64,000 nucleotides of DNA, taken from the NCBI GenBank assembly GCA_023451735.1, contig JAEXYH010000075.1, positions 1 to 64,000 of the forward strand, read 5' to 3'. Every line of letters begins with the position of its first letter. The stretch's first letter is position 1. The stretch is from Pseudomonadota bacterium (GTDB taxonomy: Bacteria > Pseudomonadota > Alphaproteobacteria > Rhizobiales > Rhizobiaceae). The translations under genes and the position numbers were made by a program. The notes beneath the pieces were generated by a model. It was not told where the DNA came from, did not search any database, and saw only the letters and a list, made by a program, of their open reading frames with translations. Below, in pieces: positions 17,877-27,158 of this stretch.

Positions 17877-18682
17877 GACCGTATGGCTCCAACATGTGCA
17901 GCTAGAAACTGCCTGAGCCGTGGCGAAGACGGGTCTTCGAAGAAAAGATCCGGGCTACCTTCCTCTTCAACTTGTCCTTGGTGAAGAAACATAATGCGGT
18001 CAGATACCTGCCTTGCAAAACCTAGCTCATGGGTCACAATGAGCATTGTTCGCCCTTCTTCAGCCAAAGACCTCATGACCTTCAGGACTTCGCTGACAAG
18101 TTCCGGATCGAGTGCAGAGGTCGGCTCGTCGAACAGCAATATTTCAGGCTCCATGGCCAAGGTACGGGCTATGGCGATCCGCTGTTGTTGTCCGCCGGAC
18201 AGATGCGACGGGTAGGACCGCTTCTTGTCCGCTAGACCGACTTTGTCGAGCAGTGCCTCCGCACGCTCGGTAGCCTCAGCCTTCGAAAGGCCAAGGACGT
18301 GAACCGGTGCCTCGACGATGTTTTCAAGTACCGTTTTATGCGACCATAGATTGAATGTTTGGAAGACCATCCCGAGCCGGGCACGCAGCGCATTAATCTC
18401 TCGCTGCCCAGCCAGCCCTGGTCGCATCCTGACATGCCGACCGGCGACCCAGATTTCACCATCGGTGGGTGTTTCCAGGAAGTTCAGGCAGCGGAGGAAC
18501 GTGCTTTTCCCGGATCCGCTGCTGCCAAGTATCGATATCACATCACCGCGCCGAGCGGTCAGTGATACGCCCATGAGGACATCGACCGGACCAAATCGCT
18601 TTCTGAGATTAGAAACCTGCAACGCCGGTGGCATGTCGACGCCAGCCGGACAAAATGCTCCGGCGGTCTGCTGAATGTTCAT
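17873..18682 (-). CDS. amino-acid ABC transporter ATP-binding protein
   Basis: 269 residues from MNIQQTAGAFC. Walker A GSSGSGKST, signature LSGGQQQRIAIARTLA, Walker B ILLFDEPTSALDPE and switch His in LIVTHELGFA are all present. It closely resembles HisP/OccP-type ATPases that energise basic amino-acid and opine uptake. ATG 18682 has GAGGGGCA upstream; the longer frame to 18883 runs into the regulator gene. It is the first gene of the operon ATPase-permease-permease-racemase-binding protein. Confidence 0.9.
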   Translation of the reverse strand: MNIQQTAGAFCPAGVDMPPALQVSNLRKRFGPVDVLMGVSLTARRGDVISILGSSGSGKSTFLRCLNFLETPTDGEIWVAGRHVRMRPGLAGQREINALRARLGMVFQTFNLWSHKTVLENIVEAPVHVLGLSKAEATERAEALLDKVGLADKKRSYPSHLSGGQQQRIAIARTLAMEPEILLFDEPTSALDPELVSEVLKVMRSLAEEGRTMLIVTHELGFARQVSDRIMFLHQGQVEEEGSPDLFFEDPSSPRLRQFLAAHVGAIRS

Positions 18683-18777
18683 GTGTGCCCCTCGGCTGTT
18701 TTTTTTCCGAGGATGCCCTTGCAAGGGGCGCGCGCGCTTGTTGCGGATTGATGAGACTGCAGGATCTGATCCTGAAA

Positions 18778-19680
18778 TCAGGTCGTGATTTTGCTCGGCC
18801 AGCTTGCCCGATACGCGAGTGGTGTCATCCCCACTTCTCGCCGGAAGATGTTCGAGAAATGGCTGGAGTCCGAGAACCCGCATGACAAGGCGATCTCAGT
18901 GATCGTGACTGCCGTGTGACGCAAATGATCCTTCGCCCGTTCAATCCGACGCCGAATAATGTAAGCGTAGGGCGAGCAGTCCATGGACTGTCGAAATGCC
19001 CGACAGAAATGAGGAATGCTGAAACCTGTTATGCCTGCGAGGTCTGTCAGAGACAGATTTTCTGCCAGTTGGTCTTCGATTTTATCGATCACGCGATTTA
19101 GCAGCGCCGGCGAAAGACCACTCTTAAATACAGTTTGCGTAAAGCTCCGCTGGCGCAGCAATTGCGCGAAGATTGTTGCTAAATAACCCTCAATCAGCAT
19201 TGTGCCTGCAAGGTTTCGATCATCAATCTCCGTGCCGATAGCTCGCGCGGCATTCATGATGATCGCATCCTCGAAACCGAGATCGGGCGCAAGTGATGGG
19301 AGCGTTTTCGCCGGCGACTGTGAAACCAGCTCCGACACGAAAGCGGGCTCTACACTGATTGACAGGTAGGCGGCTGTCGCAGCACCGGCTTCCCAACCGC
19401 TCCAATGGCAGCCGGCCGGTACGAATAACACGGCCCCAGGCCGTCGGCGCGTAAAGACGACTTTCCTACCATCGATGAAATACTCGCCCTGGTCGGAATC
19501 ACCCTTCAGGTTGAGAAGAAGCAGATGGCGATTGGAAACGAAAGATGTCTCCTCTTTCTGCAATCCGCTTCGCTCGACGAGATCTGCCTGCGCGGACCGC
19601 CAAAACCGAGAGCGACGGGAAACGGTCCGGCACACTCCCTGCTTGAACCTTGATTCTAGCGCCTGAAGATTCGCACTCAT
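18778..19680 (-). CDS. AraC-family transcriptional regulator
   Basis: 300 residues. The C-terminal double helix-turn-helix holds LSLTDLAGITGFSIPHFCRA and ALSCGFSDSSHFSNIFRREV. The N-terminal half has a cupin-like sensor segment, RRRPGAVLFVPAGCHWSGWE. Its sequence is clearly related to the AraC regulator at 21805-22731 (same RRPGxxxFVPA and W-GW motifs). It lies just upstream of the transporter operon on the same strand and overlaps the XRE gene by 4 bp, so the two regulators are co-translated and probably control the operon. Confidence 0.87.
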   Translation of the reverse strand: MSANLQALESRFKQGVCRTVSRRSRFWRSAQADLVERSGLQKEETSFVSNRHLLLLNLKGDSDQGEYFIDGRKVVFTRRRPGAVLFVPAGCHWSGWEAGAATAAYLSISVEPAFVSELVSQSPAKTLPSLAPDLGFEDAIIMNAARAIGTEIDDRNLAGTMLIEGYLATIFAQLLRQRSFTQTVFKSGLSPALLNRVIDKIEDQLAENLSLTDLAGITGFSIPHFCRAFRQSMDCSPYAYIIRRRIERAKDHLRHTAVTITEIALSCGFSDSSHFSNIFRREVGMTPLAYRASWPSKITT

Positions 19681-20150
19681 CCTTCGCCCTCCCCGCTTAC
19701 CGGGGGGGCGACGGATAATTCTGCGCCGACTGTCTCAATCAGTGTTGCCAAATGGCGACGCAACCGCGGGCTCAACGCCAGAAGGCCATCGTTCAGGCGC
19801 TTGCCATCCGCGCTGGACAAAAACGCAAGATGCTCGTCTTGATGAAGTGAAGCATCTCTGTTGGCAGTAAAGCCTTCGGGCAGCCCATCAAACAGTTGGC
19901 CGACCGCAACGCCGAGAATTGTCGCAATCTGATACAGCATCGAGGCGCTGATGCGATTTGTTGCATTCTCGTATTTCTGAATCTGTTGGACGCTGACCCC
20001 CACGCCGAGTGCGAGCTCCGCCTGGGTCATCCGAGCTCGCAGCCGCAATCGCGCGACACGATTGCCGACATGGCGATCCGTTGGATGAGGCCCTTTTCGG
20101 TGCGTAGGGTTCGGTTGTCTTTCTGTCTGCGGGATTTTCCGGTGCTGCAT
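19677..20150 (-). CDS. XRE-family helix-turn-helix regulator
   Basis: 157 residues. The HTH is VARLRLRARMTQAELALGVG then VQQIQKYENATNRIS, with a conserved C-terminal tail ending SGEGEG. Rhizobia carry many such HTH_3 proteins of this length. ATG 20150 has GGGGAG 6 bases upstream. It is the first gene of an XRE-AraC pair preceding the amino-acid transporter operon. A regulatory role there is inferred from position. Confidence 0.82.
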   Translation of the reverse strand: MQHRKIPQTERQPNPTHRKGPHPTDRHVGNRVARLRLRARMTQAELALGVGVSVQQIQKYENATNRISASMLYQIATILGVAVGQLFDGLPEGFTANRDASLHQDEHLAFLSSADGKRLNDGLLALSPRLRRHLATLIETVGAELSVAPPVSGEGEG

Positions 20151-20485
20151 TCTGCACTCCCCGGGGACGAGAGTTTGTCGCGGTGCGTCCCCGCGATAGA
20201 CTCACTAAACCTCCGAATGATCGGGGAGTTGGAAACCGTCCGAGACAGTCCTGTAGCCTTTAGTTCCGGAGAACCTGGACATACGCCACAGGCTCCCCGA
20301 CCCGAAAGGTCAAGGAGTGTGATGCTGAATCGACCAGCATCAGTCGCTCGGAGGGGTTTCCACACCCCAAGGCAGCACGTACTGCCTCACGGGTCAAAAT
20401 AGCCGATAGCGGATGGCACCGCCAGTCATTTGTGACAAAAAAGCTATAAAATAGCGTGATTTAGCGAGGACTCAGATACTGCTGA
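20151..20485. other. 335-bp gap between XRE gene and MFS gene
   Basis: No gene supported. It lies downstream of the MFS gene stop and upstream of the XRE gene start, so it should hold the promoter of the XRE-AraC operon. A short inverted repeat around ATAGC/GCTAT at about 20440-20455 may belong to transcript termination of the MFS gene, but no T-tract follows. Confidence 0.4.
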
Positions 20486-21697
20486 TCAATCCACCGAGTT
20501 GTCTTGAGCCCAGACACCAGAGTGATCCGGGCGATATACCGCCAACATGATCGCTACAATCGACACCACAGCTGCGAACAGCAGAAACACGGTCGACGGT
20601 TCAAGCCGGTTACCGCTCAGCGAGACGAGCCCGAATATGATCAGCCCGACCGACACACCGGCGCAATGAAACAGACCCTTCAGGCGCCCCAGCGCGCCAT
20701 GAGGGCCAATCGTTTGAAGGATGACTTCGATAGCCACCCTGCCGAAGTTGTAGACAGCCCCGAGTGCCGCAAAGATGAGAAGCGACCATGGTAGTACCGA
20801 CAACTTTATTGCAGCGAACAGTAGAGCCATAAGGAACAAAATTGCGATGACCAGAAAGGTTCGCTTCGAAAAACGCGCAAGGGGAATGAGAAGAACCGCG
20901 CCAATAATGGAGCCAGCCGACCAGGCGCTTTCGAGGGAGCCGAAGTCAAGCGCGTTCCCCGAGAGTTCATCGAAAACGAAGCCTGGCCCCATGATGCTGA
21001 CCAGCAGACCGCCGCTATAAAGAATCGCATAGACAGCGCCAAGATGGATCAGACGTGGATCCTTGGGCAGTCTGCCGCGATCCTGTGCTCTTGCTACCGA
21101 AGACGAACCGCCATCGACAGCGACGAACCACATACCGCCGGCAGAGAGCGCGAATGCAGCCGATATCACGATGAACACCACGGCAGCGGAGGTGATATGA
21201 AGCAAGACGCCGACGAGTATGGCTGCGGCAAGCCCTCCTGCCTGCATGGAAAAGAAGGTCACGGAGTTCGACGTGCTGGGTGCAAGATGGTTTCCGACCA
21301 TCGGGATCATGGCTTGCGAGGCCGTCAACGCGGTACGGTCACAGCAAGCAAACAGGACCGCAGACCAACAAATCAACCAGGCAGAACTGGTGAAGATCAT
21401 CATTGCCGTAGCCAGGCACCGCACACTATCTGCGACGATGAAAACCAGACGGCGATCGAAGCGATCGGTCATACACCCGACCAAAGGACTTACTAGCAGC
21501 TCGGTGACGCTGACTATCGCAAAGAACGCCGCAACGCTGGCGCTGCCGTCACCAGAAGCAATAAGAATCCAGGCGCAGGCGACGGCATAGCCATTCCGCC
21601 CCAAAGCCGAGACGAAGGTGCTGGCGAGAAACCAGTTGAAGCTCTTGGAGCCGAGGCGACGCCTCAGAAGGACTTGAATGTTTGTGGGGGATGCCAT
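20486..21697 (-). CDS. MFS transporter
   Basis: 403 residues with about 12 hydrophobic segments. The loop 2-3 signature PLVGCMTDRFDRRLVFIVAD matches the MFS G-x-x-x-D-R pattern. It resembles small-molecule exporters of the MFS_3/enterobactin-exporter type. The preferred start is ATG 21697; a TTG six bases upstream is possible. It is downstream of a related AraC regulator on the same strand, with a gap of about 110 bp. Substrate unknown. Confidence 0.82.
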   Translation of the reverse strand: MASPTNIQVLLRRRLGSKSFNWFLASTFVSALGRNGYAVACAWILIASGDGSASVAAFFAIVSVTELLVSPLVGCMTDRFDRRLVFIVADSVRCLATAMMIFTSSAWLICWSAVLFACCDRTALTASQAMIPMVGNHLAPSTSNSVTFFSMQAGGLAAAILVGVLLHITSAAVVFIVISAAFALSAGGMWFVAVDGGSSSVARAQDRGRLPKDPRLIHLGAVYAILYSGGLLVSIMGPGFVFDELSGNALDFGSLESAWSAGSIIGAVLLIPLARFSKRTFLVIAILFLMALLFAAIKLSVLPWSLLIFAALGAVYNFGRVAIEVILQTIGPHGALGRLKGLFHCAGVSVGLIIFGLVSLSGNRLEPSTVFLLFAAVVSIVAIMLAVYRPDHSGVWAQDNSVD

Positions 21698-21804
21698 CGG
21701 CAACGCTTCAAGCTAGGGTGCTCCGTCCCCGTAACAAACTGCTGCCATCGCCGCTTTCATTATTCTGCCACGTTAGCACAGGAGTGCCAAAAAACAGTCT
21801 CCCG

Positions 21805-22731
21805 TCATTGCCGCCAGTATCGCCGATAATCCAGCGGGCCGATTCCGAATGCCTTCTTGAAGCTCCTTGTAAGGTGACTGGAGCTACTGAAGCCGCTTTC
21901 GAATGCAATGTCTGTGGCGGACATCTCGGTGTTACGCAAAAGATCGGCCGCATGCTCCACTCTCTGCGTGACGAGATATGAGTGCGGCGTCTTGCCTGTC
22001 GACTGTTTGAAGGCACGGAAAAAGTGTCGCTCGCTTAGCCCGATCTCCTTGGCCAACTCGTCCAGGCCAAGCGGGTCGGCAAGCCTTGCCTCCATGATCG
22101 CGATCACCCGTTTGAGATCAAAAGCCGACAGACCACCTCTGGCTGGTCCCAGGTCAAGCAGGCGCATCCGAACAAGTCGAACAAATAGCTGGATAGCCTG
22201 GCTCCTGACCATGAGGATGCTGACATCATCGGGGCTGAGGAGCTCGGAGCCGATTCTTTGAAGTGACGCCTCGATCGTCGTGTCCCGAAACCCGATAATC
22301 GGCTTCAAGCCGATGAGATGCTCGCAGCCCAATGATCGCGTTATGAAGGTACTGTCGATGGTGACGAGCAGATAGGATCCGGTCCGATCCCCTTCGTCCC
22401 ACCCCGTCCACTCACTCTGTGCCGGGACAAACACAATGGAGCCTGGTCGCCGCGGGGTGAAGGTAATCCGTTTGCCCTCGATGAAGTCCTCGCCGGTTCT
22501 CGCTTCGCCTTGCAGATTGATAAGGAAAGCATGATGTTTTGGTGCAAGCCGTGTTTCCTGCCGCAACAGTCCGGTCCGCTTCACCAAATCAGCTTTGACG
22601 CTCCCCCAATCCATATGGTGGTGAACAAGCGTTCGACGGTCGGAACGACGTACTTCATCCGGCTGAAAATCATCTGTCTCAGACAAATTCTGGAAAGCCT
22701 CTGTGAAAATATACTTAAATGTCAACGACAT
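21805..22731 (-). CDS. AraC-family transcriptional regulator
   Basis: 308 residues. The double HTH is at the C-terminus: GLDELAKEIGLSERHFFRAF and AFESGFSSSSHLTRSFKKAF. The N-terminal half shares the PRRPGSIVFVPAQSEWTGWD segment with the AraC protein at 18778-19680, so the two regulators are paralogues. GGAG 4-5 bases before ATG 22731. It is divergent from the methyltransferase-like gene and upstream of the MFS gene. Confidence 0.87.
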   Translation of the reverse strand: MSLTFKYIFTEAFQNLSETDDFQPDEVRRSDRRTLVHHHMDWGSVKADLVKRTGLLRQETRLAPKHHAFLINLQGEARTGEDFIEGKRITFTPRRPGSIVFVPAQSEWTGWDEGDRTGSYLLVTIDSTFITRSLGCEHLIGLKPIIGFRDTTIEASLQRIGSELLSPDDVSILMVRSQAIQLFVRLVRMRLLDLGPARGGLSAFDLKRVIAIMEARLADPLGLDELAKEIGLSERHFFRAFKQSTGKTPHSYLVTQRVEHAADLLRNTEMSATDIAFESGFSSSSHLTRSFKKAFGIGPLDYRRYWRQ

Positions 22732-22957
22732 GAAACTCCATCACAGGTTGGCAGGCAATGGAAATTTAACCGCAGGTAGGGCGATGATGGCACTTTTGTG
22801 ACAAAAGGGCAGTTGGATGAAAGCGCTGACGAGGCGGCAGTTCTACCCTCGGGCATCACGCTGGCATTCGGGTACACGTCGTTTCCGCGCATCAACCATC
22901 GAGTGACGAGCCCACTTCAGCGTGGCACCGCAACGCCATTTGATGAGGTGATTTACG

Positions 22958-23968
22958 ATGCACGCTTCAGACATTTTTTTGCAGGAATGTGATCAAGGTC
23001 CCAGACTGAACCAGTTGGCAGGCTTCTTTATGGAAACTGCGGCCGGCAGAAGCGGAATGCCACTTAGGCGCCCTATCGTCGACATGCGGCTTTTGCCGAA
23101 CGATAGGCTTCTCCATCAGTTCGTCGATCTTCACGTTCGTCGGCAGGGACATTTCGACCAGCACTATCACGCCAGTATTCCCTATCGGTTGGAAGAGGAG
23201 TGCCGGATGGGACATGCCCTGCTCCGCTATAGCCAAACGATCCCCGATGAGGTTCTCTTCTACAGTCTGGGGACAGCGGAAGGCACAATGGCAAGGGTCG
23301 TATCAGAACTCAGCGGTGGAAAAATTCAGTCGCTCGCCTGCAGTCCAAACGAGGAAAACTACAACTGTTTCATGGCGTTTGGCGAACCGTTGGGTGCGAG
23401 CTTCTTCCTCGGCCCGTTCCATCGATTGACCAAGGAGCATCTACATTCGCAGAGGAAGCTTGAACGTTTCGCCCAGGGGTTCGACGTGATCCTCGAGGAC
23501 ACAACCTTCCAGATGTACTCTCCGAACCGTCGGGATCAGATCGATTTCGTCAGCCAGCATCTCAAGCCCAATGGCATTTTTCTGTTTGTGGAAAAATTTC
23601 GAAGCTTGGACGTGCTGGATTATAAGAGCAGAGAAGAACAGAAAAATCTTGGCTTCAAATCGCACTATTTCGGAACAGATGAGATCGCCCGAAAAACCGA
23701 ACTCGTCCTAAACACCATGCATGCGTGCGAGGTGACCCTCGCCGAGATGGCGAGTGCGGTTCACCTGTATTTTAAACACTGTGTCGTTACCTGGAATAGC
23801 GGCAACTTCTATGGCCTCGCTGCCAGTAACGATGGCCATAATCTGGGCCGATACCTCTCCGCAATGGTCCAGCCCGCTATACCTTTGGAATATGTCTACG
23901 AACCCAAGCCCTACTGCGACCTCGCGAGTTGGTTCCAAAGACAAGAGGAACTTTTCGAAGTTGCCTGA
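22958..23968 (+). CDS. class I SAM-dependent methyltransferase-like protein
   Basis: 336 residues. FYSLGTAEGTMARVVSELSG at 101-120 resembles the glycine-rich SAM-binding motif I, IQSLACSPNEENY fits the acidic strand-2 region poorly, and FDVILEDTTFQMYSP plus HLKPNGIFLFVEKF match motifs post-II/III of class I methyltransferases. Product unknown; small-molecule modification is plausible given the neighbouring exporter and AraC regulator. GAGGTGATTTACG precedes the ATG. It diverges from the AraC gene across about 225 bp. Confidence 0.65.
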   Translation: MHASDIFLQECDQGPRLNQLAGFFMETAAGRSGMPLRRPIVDMRLLPNDRLLHQFVDLHVRRQGHFDQHYHASIPYRLEEECRMGHALLRYSQTIPDEVLFYSLGTAEGTMARVVSELSGGKIQSLACSPNEENYNCFMAFGEPLGASFFLGPFHRLTKEHLHSQRKLERFAQGFDVILEDTTFQMYSPNRRDQIDFVSQHLKPNGIFLFVEKFRSLDVLDYKSREEQKNLGFKSHYFGTDEIARKTELVLNTMHACEVTLAEMASAVHLYFKHCVVTWNSGNFYGLAASNDGHNLGRYLSAMVQPAIPLEYVYEPKPYCDLASWFQRQEELFEVA

Positions 23969-24176
23969 AAGCCAAGTTTGCGACCAAAAGCGGATCCGTT
24001 GCAAGCAATAGGAGCGGTTCGAACCGGTTGTGATCTTCCCCATCCCTTTGCGCCATTGGATCAGCATTTCGGCTGCCTTGGACTTTTCAATTTTGCGCCT
24101 CACGTCCGGTTGCTCCCGCAATAATTGGAGAGGGACCCGTTATTTTTCTAGATTTTGAGAGGTTACGATTTGAAAC

Positions 24177-24797
24177 ATGACATACGGCACCGGAGACATT
24201 TGTAATTTTAGGGATATCGGATCGCATGGTCTTGTGGTGTTTGAACGAGACGGCACGCTCCTAAAGACAAAGCGACCATCCGAGGATCTGGCCCTCAGTG
24301 ACCTCAACCATCCACTGATCTGTGTCTTGAGTCGCTTTAGGAGCCGCGGCATCCGCTACGGCTTTTTCTCCGATGATAGGGGTATGGATGCAGGTCGTAG
24401 GGGGCGGGTTGCTGCATCAGCTTTGGTGACCTTGATCGATGCGATTTTACGAGCGGATAACGCAGAGCCAGATTTCTGGATGGCAGTGCCTATCTCAAAA
24501 CTGACCCGCGGTGAAAACGCCCAAAAGGTTCGACAGCATTCTAACAGTGCCTCCATGCTCCGGCGCGCCATCGACTGGTACGGTATTGAAAAGCAAAAGG
24601 TCGTTCTTGTGTGCAGCTCTCCAGTTTTCACACACGCGGCAAATGCGCTCGGTGTCTCGACGATACACTACTCAGCCTCGTCATTGTCGAGAGATGAGGG
24701 CGGGGCGGCAGATCTCCCGGAAACCCAACGAGTCGAAAACTTTGTCAAACTTTCTTTGGGCTCGACCGCTAACATTTGTGACACGCCGATCTGCTAG
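24177..24797 (+). CDS. HAD-like (GmhB-type) protein with degenerate active site
   Basis: 206 residues. The layout follows histidinol-phosphatase/GmhB HAD proteins: VVFERDGTLL at the N-terminus (normally DxDGT), LNHPLICVLSRFRSRGIRYG, FFSDDRGM, then KVVLVCSSPVFTHAANALGV where family members have GDxxxD. The nucleophile Asp is Glu23, and the Mg-binding Asp of motif IV is missing (CSSP). It is therefore probably not an active phosphatase, or is a divergent one. It converges on the relaxase gene with 11 bp between stops. Confidence 0.6.
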   Translation: MTYGTGDICNFRDIGSHGLVVFERDGTLLKTKRPSEDLALSDLNHPLICVLSRFRSRGIRYGFFSDDRGMDAGRRGRVAASALVTLIDAILRADNAEPDFWMAVPISKLTRGENAQKVRQHSNSASMLRRAIDWYGIEKQKVVLVCSSPVFTHAANALGVSTIHYSASSLSRDEGGAADLPETQRVENFVKLSLGSTANICDTPIC

Positions 24798-24808
24798 ACG
24801 CCACTTTA

Positions 24809-26797
24809 TCAACGGCCGCGCCCCTGGTCCCTATCCTGTGGGGGGCGCGATTTAGTTGATTTCGCCTTACTCCTGTCACTCGCAGGCGAACGATCCTGAT
24901 CTCGATCGTGATTGATCGCATTGGAACGCGCGATGCGCGATGCATCCACCGACCGATCGTTCGAACTCTTGTTGACATCACCAAGCTCGGCAACATGGTC
25001 GCGTCCGGCAGCAGACTTTGAATTCAGGGCTTCTGATCGACGAGGAGCATTGCGGTCGCGGTTTTTCGCCACGCGAGCATCGAGTTGCAGACCAACAACC
25101 TTGCCGATGATCTTGGCTGCCTGTTCAAAGATCATTCGATCCGACGGCTCAGCGATCTTGGAAGCAACCTTCACCGCGGTATTTGCCAACGTGTCCTTGG
25201 CAGCCTTCGCTTGTGAGGCGCTGATCGGTGTAGAACGCAGCATGTTTTCCTGTCCTTTCTCTCGCGCTGGATTGCGCCCCTGTTGAACCGCTGTTTCAAG
25301 ACGTAGATGTTCGCGCCTCAACCCGACTGCTAGATCCTGGCTCAACTCCCGGATCGTACTCGGGGCGCTCCTGTCCTGGCCGAGGCCGTCGAGCATTTCG
25401 ATCACACGCCCCACCGACCGGCGGCTCTGCTGAACCCTTCGTTTCGCATCTTCGCGTTGCGGCTCCGTGGGCCGGTCCCAGATCTTCGAGACCACTTTGT
25501 CGATCACGTTAGAAGGAGCGGTCGCACCCATGCGGTGAAACATCTCCCATTCCCAACGCTTGACGGGCGGTGGTGCAGCCCGTTCGATCCGCTTCTGTCT
25601 ATCGATCGATATCCCGCGATCACGTGCCTTCTCGGCGAAGCGGAGGCGCCATTCCGTAAAATCGCGAATGTTCGGATTGAGCGTTCGGCCACCGGCGTTG
25701 CGCAGCGCGACGATGACATGCAGATGCGGGTGCTTCTTCATATCGGTCCGATTGTGGACGGCATAGGCGTAGCGGTGACCGGCGAATTGCTCCCTAAGAA
25801 AATCGCGGCCGGCGAGAACGAACCCATCGCGATCGACATTGGCAGGTCCCGACAGCAGAAGATGCATGAAATCGCGTGGCTGACGCGTCTGCATGAGGGA
25901 TCCAACCAATTGACCGTGCTTCGTCAGCTCCCGGTGATCTGCTGTCGTGATGTCTCGCCGATTGCTACTTTGCTCATAACGTCCGCTTTTTCCTGGTCTC
26001 TCGACGACCTGTGTTTTCGTCGAGACTGTCACCTTTGCACCTCCCCGCTGCATGGCGTGTAGCGCGGCTGTGAATCCTTTCGGTCCGGACGCGAAATCGG
26101 CCGGGTGGCGTTTGACAGGAACGATCCCCGCGCCGCGCATTGCCACGTCCAGGCGATGCTCGATGATGCTAACGTTGTCGATATTGACGGCAATCCGGTT
26201 GACTTGACTGCGATCCGACCGGTCCTTCTTTTCATGGGCGATAACCAGCGCGAAATCCAACCGCGTCTGTTCCTTTACCCCAACACTCACGCTGAAAGCA
26301 TAGGTCCGGTCTGTGTCGCCGTCCCGATAGAACCCATCATCCGCAAGCGCGCGAAGTGCCTGCGCCACTGGTTCCCGCTCAGTGCTCTCTAACTCGTAAG
26401 ACAGCCTCAGCACATCCTTGCTGCCTTTACGCGTTCCGAACTCCCGCTCCCACAATCGCACCGCCGCGTTGATGTCGGAAACTTCCCGCCCGTCCTGATC
26501 GCGGGCCTTCTCTTCCTTGCTTTGATAGAGAAGGACATTCTTTGCAGAGCTTGCCCCTGCCCCGTAAGATAAGACCTTTACGACGACAGCATCATTTCCC
26601 GTTGCGCGACTGAGAGCCGAAGACGCGCCAGCGTGTCTGCCTATTTTGGTCAGCCTACCCGCTATGCCCGAACGCTTCCTTGCTCCTCCGCCGCCACCGC
26701 CACCTCGACGAATTTCTTCTTCGATCAGGTCGAAGTAGCTCGGAAGGGTTCGGCCCGCCGACCTAGATGCGGAGCGACGTTTTGATCGGTCGTTCAT
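24809..26797 (-). CDS. VirD2-like conjugative relaxase (MOBP-type)
   Basis: 662 residues. The metal-binding relaxase motif is VHNRTDMKKHPHLHVIVALR at about 347-366, with the H348/D352 and H358/H360 arrangement of MOBP HxxxD...HxH enzymes. The nicking Tyr is probably Y91 or Y78 (VLLYQSKEEK, VVVKVLSYGA). The N-terminus is Gly/Arg-rich and the long C-terminal tail is Arg/Asp/Ser-rich, as in translocation-signal tails of VirD2-type relaxases. It nicks oriT and pilots the strand through the T4SS. AGGAAG precedes ATG 26797; the gene overlaps the accessory gene by 35 bp. Confidence 0.85.
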   Translation of the reverse strand: MNDRSKRRSASRSAGRTLPSYFDLIEEEIRRGGGGGGGARKRSGIAGRLTKIGRHAGASSALSRATGNDAVVVKVLSYGAGASSAKNVLLYQSKEEKARDQDGREVSDINAAVRLWEREFGTRKGSKDVLRLSYELESTEREPVAQALRALADDGFYRDGDTDRTYAFSVSVGVKEQTRLDFALVIAHEKKDRSDRSQVNRIAVNIDNVSIIEHRLDVAMRGAGIVPVKRHPADFASGPKGFTAALHAMQRGGAKVTVSTKTQVVERPGKSGRYEQSSNRRDITTADHRELTKHGQLVGSLMQTRQPRDFMHLLLSGPANVDRDGFVLAGRDFLREQFAGHRYAYAVHNRTDMKKHPHLHVIVALRNAGGRTLNPNIRDFTEWRLRFAEKARDRGISIDRQKRIERAAPPPVKRWEWEMFHRMGATAPSNVIDKVVSKIWDRPTEPQREDAKRRVQQSRRSVGRVIEMLDGLGQDRSAPSTIRELSQDLAVGLRREHLRLETAVQQGRNPAREKGQENMLRSTPISASQAKAAKDTLANTAVKVASKIAEPSDRMIFEQAAKIIGKVVGLQLDARVAKNRDRNAPRRSEALNSKSAAGRDHVAELGDVNKSSNDRSVDASRIARSNAINHDRDQDRSPASDRSKAKSTKSRPPQDRDQGRGR

Positions 26798-27158
26798 CGT
26801 GCTTCCTGATGAGGTCGGCGATAGAGTTTGAAGAGCGCACAAAGCTCGCGTTCCGAATTGCGTCCAATGCGGCCATCACATCGTTCAATCTGTCTGTGAT
26901 AGCTGCACCTCCCGAGGAGGCATTGCCTTCAAACAAGTCCTCGATTTGGAAAGCGATTTCACGGAGGAACTGGTGCATGTTCGCGAGCTCTCGATCATGT
27001 TCCTCAAGCATTGCGGGGATGTGCGTGACCTCTCGCGTCACGATCAGTTTCGCGATGATATTGGTGGACACATCGAGCCGCACCGCAAGTTGGTCGAGAG
27101 TGTCGAGGACGTAGTCGGGCAGGCGGAACATGATGGCTGATCTACGCATGCGCCTCAC
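26763..27158 (-). CDS. small mobilisation accessory protein
   Basis: 131 residues. The N-terminus (FRLPDYVLDTLDQLAVRLDV then NIIAKLIVTREV) looks like a ribbon-helix-helix DNA-binding segment; the rest is an amphipathic helix. Position between VirC2-like and relaxase genes, overlapping both (4 bp and 35 bp), suggests a MobC-like relaxosome accessory protein. That role is inferred from context and the short motif only. Confidence 0.6.
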   Translation of the reverse strand: MRRMRRSAIMFRLPDYVLDTLDQLAVRLDVSTNIIAKLIVTREVTHIPAMLEEHDRELANMHQFLREIAFQIEDLFEGNASSGGAAITDRLNDVMAALDAIRNASFVRSSNSIADLIRKHDERPIKTSLRI

